Shown here piece by piece: positions 63,013 through 64,000 of a stretch of 64,000 nt of DNA. Position numbers and translations under genes: made by a program. This DNA is from Ilumatobacteraceae bacterium (lineage in GTDB: Bacteria > Actinomycetota > Acidimicrobiia > Acidimicrobiales > Ilumatobacteraceae): contig JALHOG010000005.1 in NCBI GenBank assembly GCA_022843125.1, forward strand, positions 62,001-126,000, read 5' to 3'. The notes under the pieces are model-generated. The model saw nothing but the letters and a program-made list of their open reading frames with translations. It was not told the origin of the DNA and did no database searches. Positions within the stretch are counted from its first letter, which is position 1; the number at the start of each line of letters is the position of its first letter.

Positions 63013-63885
63013 ATGAGCAGCTACTACGACGAACTCGATGATCGAGGGAGATGGACCCGGAGAGCATTCGGCGCAGCGGCGGTGCTCGCCATCGTCGTGT
63101 TCGTCGGCAACTCGACGTTGCGGGCCGGGCCGGTGACCCCGATCCGCAGCATCAACACGCCGGCGACCGAGCCGGAACACGACATGGCAGAGAGCACGGT
63201 GCCCCCGGCGACGCGTGCGGAACCACCGACGACGACCGAAGCCGAACCAGTACCGGAGCCCGAGCCCGATGCCGAGCCGACACGCACACCCGCTCCCGCA
63301 CCCGCCGAGTCGACGCCGACGCCGACGGATCGTGCGAACCGCTCCGCACCCGACGGCACACCGCTCCCGGTCCTGGTCGTGTATTCGCCGACGACGGTCA
63401 CGCTGAGCGGAGCGGTACCGAGCGAAGATGCCCGCGAGCGACTCGTCGCGCTTGCGGTGGCGAACAGCCAGCACGCCGTCAACGTGGTCGATGACCTCGC
63501 GATCGACGAGCTCGTGCCCGACGGTGTCGGCATCCGCGTCATCGAGCTGGACTCACCGCGCTTCCCCGACGGGAGCGCGGAGCTGACACCGGAGCACTCG
63601 GTGCAGTTCGATCGTGTTGCTGCCGTCCTCGGAGCGTTGCCCCACGTGACGGTCCTGGTCGTCGGTCACGCCGATCAGCGCGGCGACGCCCGGACGAACT
63701 GGGAGCTGTCGGACGAGCGCGCTCGCACCGTGGTCGCGTACCTCACCGGTGCCGGCATCGAGCCCGCCCGCCTCTCGTCACGTGCCGCCGGCGAGACCGA
63801 CCTGTTGAGCATCGACGACGACGCGACGGCTCTGGCGCTCAATCGGCGAACCGAGTTCATCTTCTCGGGCGTGCTGCTGCCCTGA
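63013..63885 (+). CDS. Membrane-anchored OmpA-family protein with BON-like segment
   Basis: A 290-residue protein. One N-terminal membrane helix (FGAAAVLAIVVFVGNS) is followed by a Pro/Thr/Glu-rich linker, a BON-like stretch (VTLSGAVPSEDARERLVALA) and a C-terminal OmpA domain (GHADQRGDARTNWELSDERA and NRRTEFIF). OmpA domains bind peptidoglycan; the arrangement recalls actinobacterial ArfA-type proteins. GGGAGG lies 9 nt before the ATG at 63013. The gene is divergent from the response regulator and may be its target, but no operator was found. Confidence 0.85.
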   Translation: MSSYYDELDDRGRWTRRAFGAAAVLAIVVFVGNSTLRAGPVTPIRSINTPATEPEHDMAESTVPPATRAEPPTTTEAEPVPEPEPDAEPTRTPAPAPAESTPTPTDRANRSAPDGTPLPVLVVYSPTTVTLSGAVPSEDARERLVALAVANSQHAVNVVDDLAIDELVPDGVGIRVIELDSPRFPDGSAELTPEHSVQFDRVAAVLGALPHVTVLVVGHADQRGDARTNWELSDERARTVVAYLTGAGIEPARLSSRAAGETDLLSIDDDATALALNRRTEFIFSGVLLP

Positions 63886-63894
63886 GTCGACGGC

Positions 63895-64000
63895 TCAGGC
63901 GAGCTTCTCGACGAAGGCTTCGAGCTGGCGCAGGTTGCGGCACTCGAACACGCCGTCGGTGTGGTTGCCGTAGTCGCCGACGATGGAGTCGCCGGTGTTC
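63895..64000 (-). CDS. C-terminal end of an unidentified protein (cut by window edge)
   Basis: The minus strand is open from the window edge to TGA at 63895-63897, giving the last 34 residues, ending CRNLRQLEAFVEKLA. The codon use looks coding and it converges with the OmpA-family gene. The fragment is too short for me to identify. Confidence 0.55.
   Translation of the reverse strand, partial: NTGDSIVGDYGNHTDGVFECRNLRQLEAFVEKLA

Overview
This window comes from the chromosome of a very GC-rich bacterium, almost certainly an actinomycete (Actinomycetota). The menaquinone genes, the PhoH-YbeY-CorC order, separate PurL and PurQ, the WS/DGAT wax-ester/triacylglycerol enzyme, many GTG starts and GTGA/ATGA stop-start overlaps, and TANNNT promoters placed 6-9 nt before start codons all fit. 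The combination suggests the Acidimicrobiia (Ilumatobacter-like), but that placement is inference. There is no IS element, prophage, integrase, CRISPR array, rRNA or obvious island. The gene content is essentially core chromosome, and the unusual points lie in gene architecture and regulation.

Layout. (1) 1-10 kb, menaquinone locus on both strands: menG (partial), menF, menD, menH, menA and menE, interleaved with a DsbA-like protein, an amidase, a tyrosine phosphatase and a threonine-dehydratase-like enzyme. menB and menC are not in the window. (2) 10-14 kb, housekeeping: an SDR, a CorC-type CBS protein, ybeY, phoH and tRNA-Cys. (3) 14-21.6 kb, mixed: a lipoprotein, a 57-residue membrane protein, a GH13 alpha-glucosidase under a LacI-type operator, a CAP-domain lipoprotein, a PAS-GAF-HisKA_3 protein with no ATPase domain, a PAP2 protein, a phosphoribosyltransferase, a membrane protein and a GDPD-like protein. 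(4) 21.6-26.2 kb, lipid genes: desaturase with a TetR-like operator, acyl-CoA ligase and WS/DGAT. (5) 26-41.5 kb, mixed metabolism: a second PLP dehydratase, tRNA-Gly, an EamA transporter, a Fpg/Nei glycosylase, metX behind a SAM riboswitch, a saccharopine-dehydrogenase-like enzyme, an overlapping pdxA2-like/four-carbon-acid-sugar-kinase pair, SURF1, a GGDEF protein, a GMC oxidoreductase, a histidine phosphatase and an EVE protein. (6) 41.6-54.3 kb, purine synthesis: purL (with two PurS-like N-terminal repeats), purQ, purC, purF and a purD-purM fusion in one tightly overlapping operon, then an acyltransferase-3/SGNH protein, purN and guaB. (7) 54.3-64 kb: a conserved small protein, a GT-C-like membrane protein, and a signalling block (receiver-EAL protein, hybrid histidine kinase, GAF-HisKA protein with a degenerate ATPase region, OmpR-type regulator, OmpA/BON-like protein).

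How they work together. menF, menD, menH, menE, menA and menG cover most chorismate-to-menaquinone steps. purF, purD-M, purN, purL, purQ and purC cover most of the PRPP-to-SAICAR route, and guaB leads to GMP. The lipid block can supply desaturated, CoA-activated acyl chains to wax ester or triacylglycerol synthesis. The right-hand block probably links phosphorelay signalling to cyclic-di-GMP turnover and perhaps the cell envelope. I see no clearly undescribed defence or mobile system. The best leads are the two kinase-like proteins without a usable ATPase domain, the 36-bp palindrome inside menF, the purine enzyme fusions, the riboswitch and operators, and the recurrent leaderless-type promoters.
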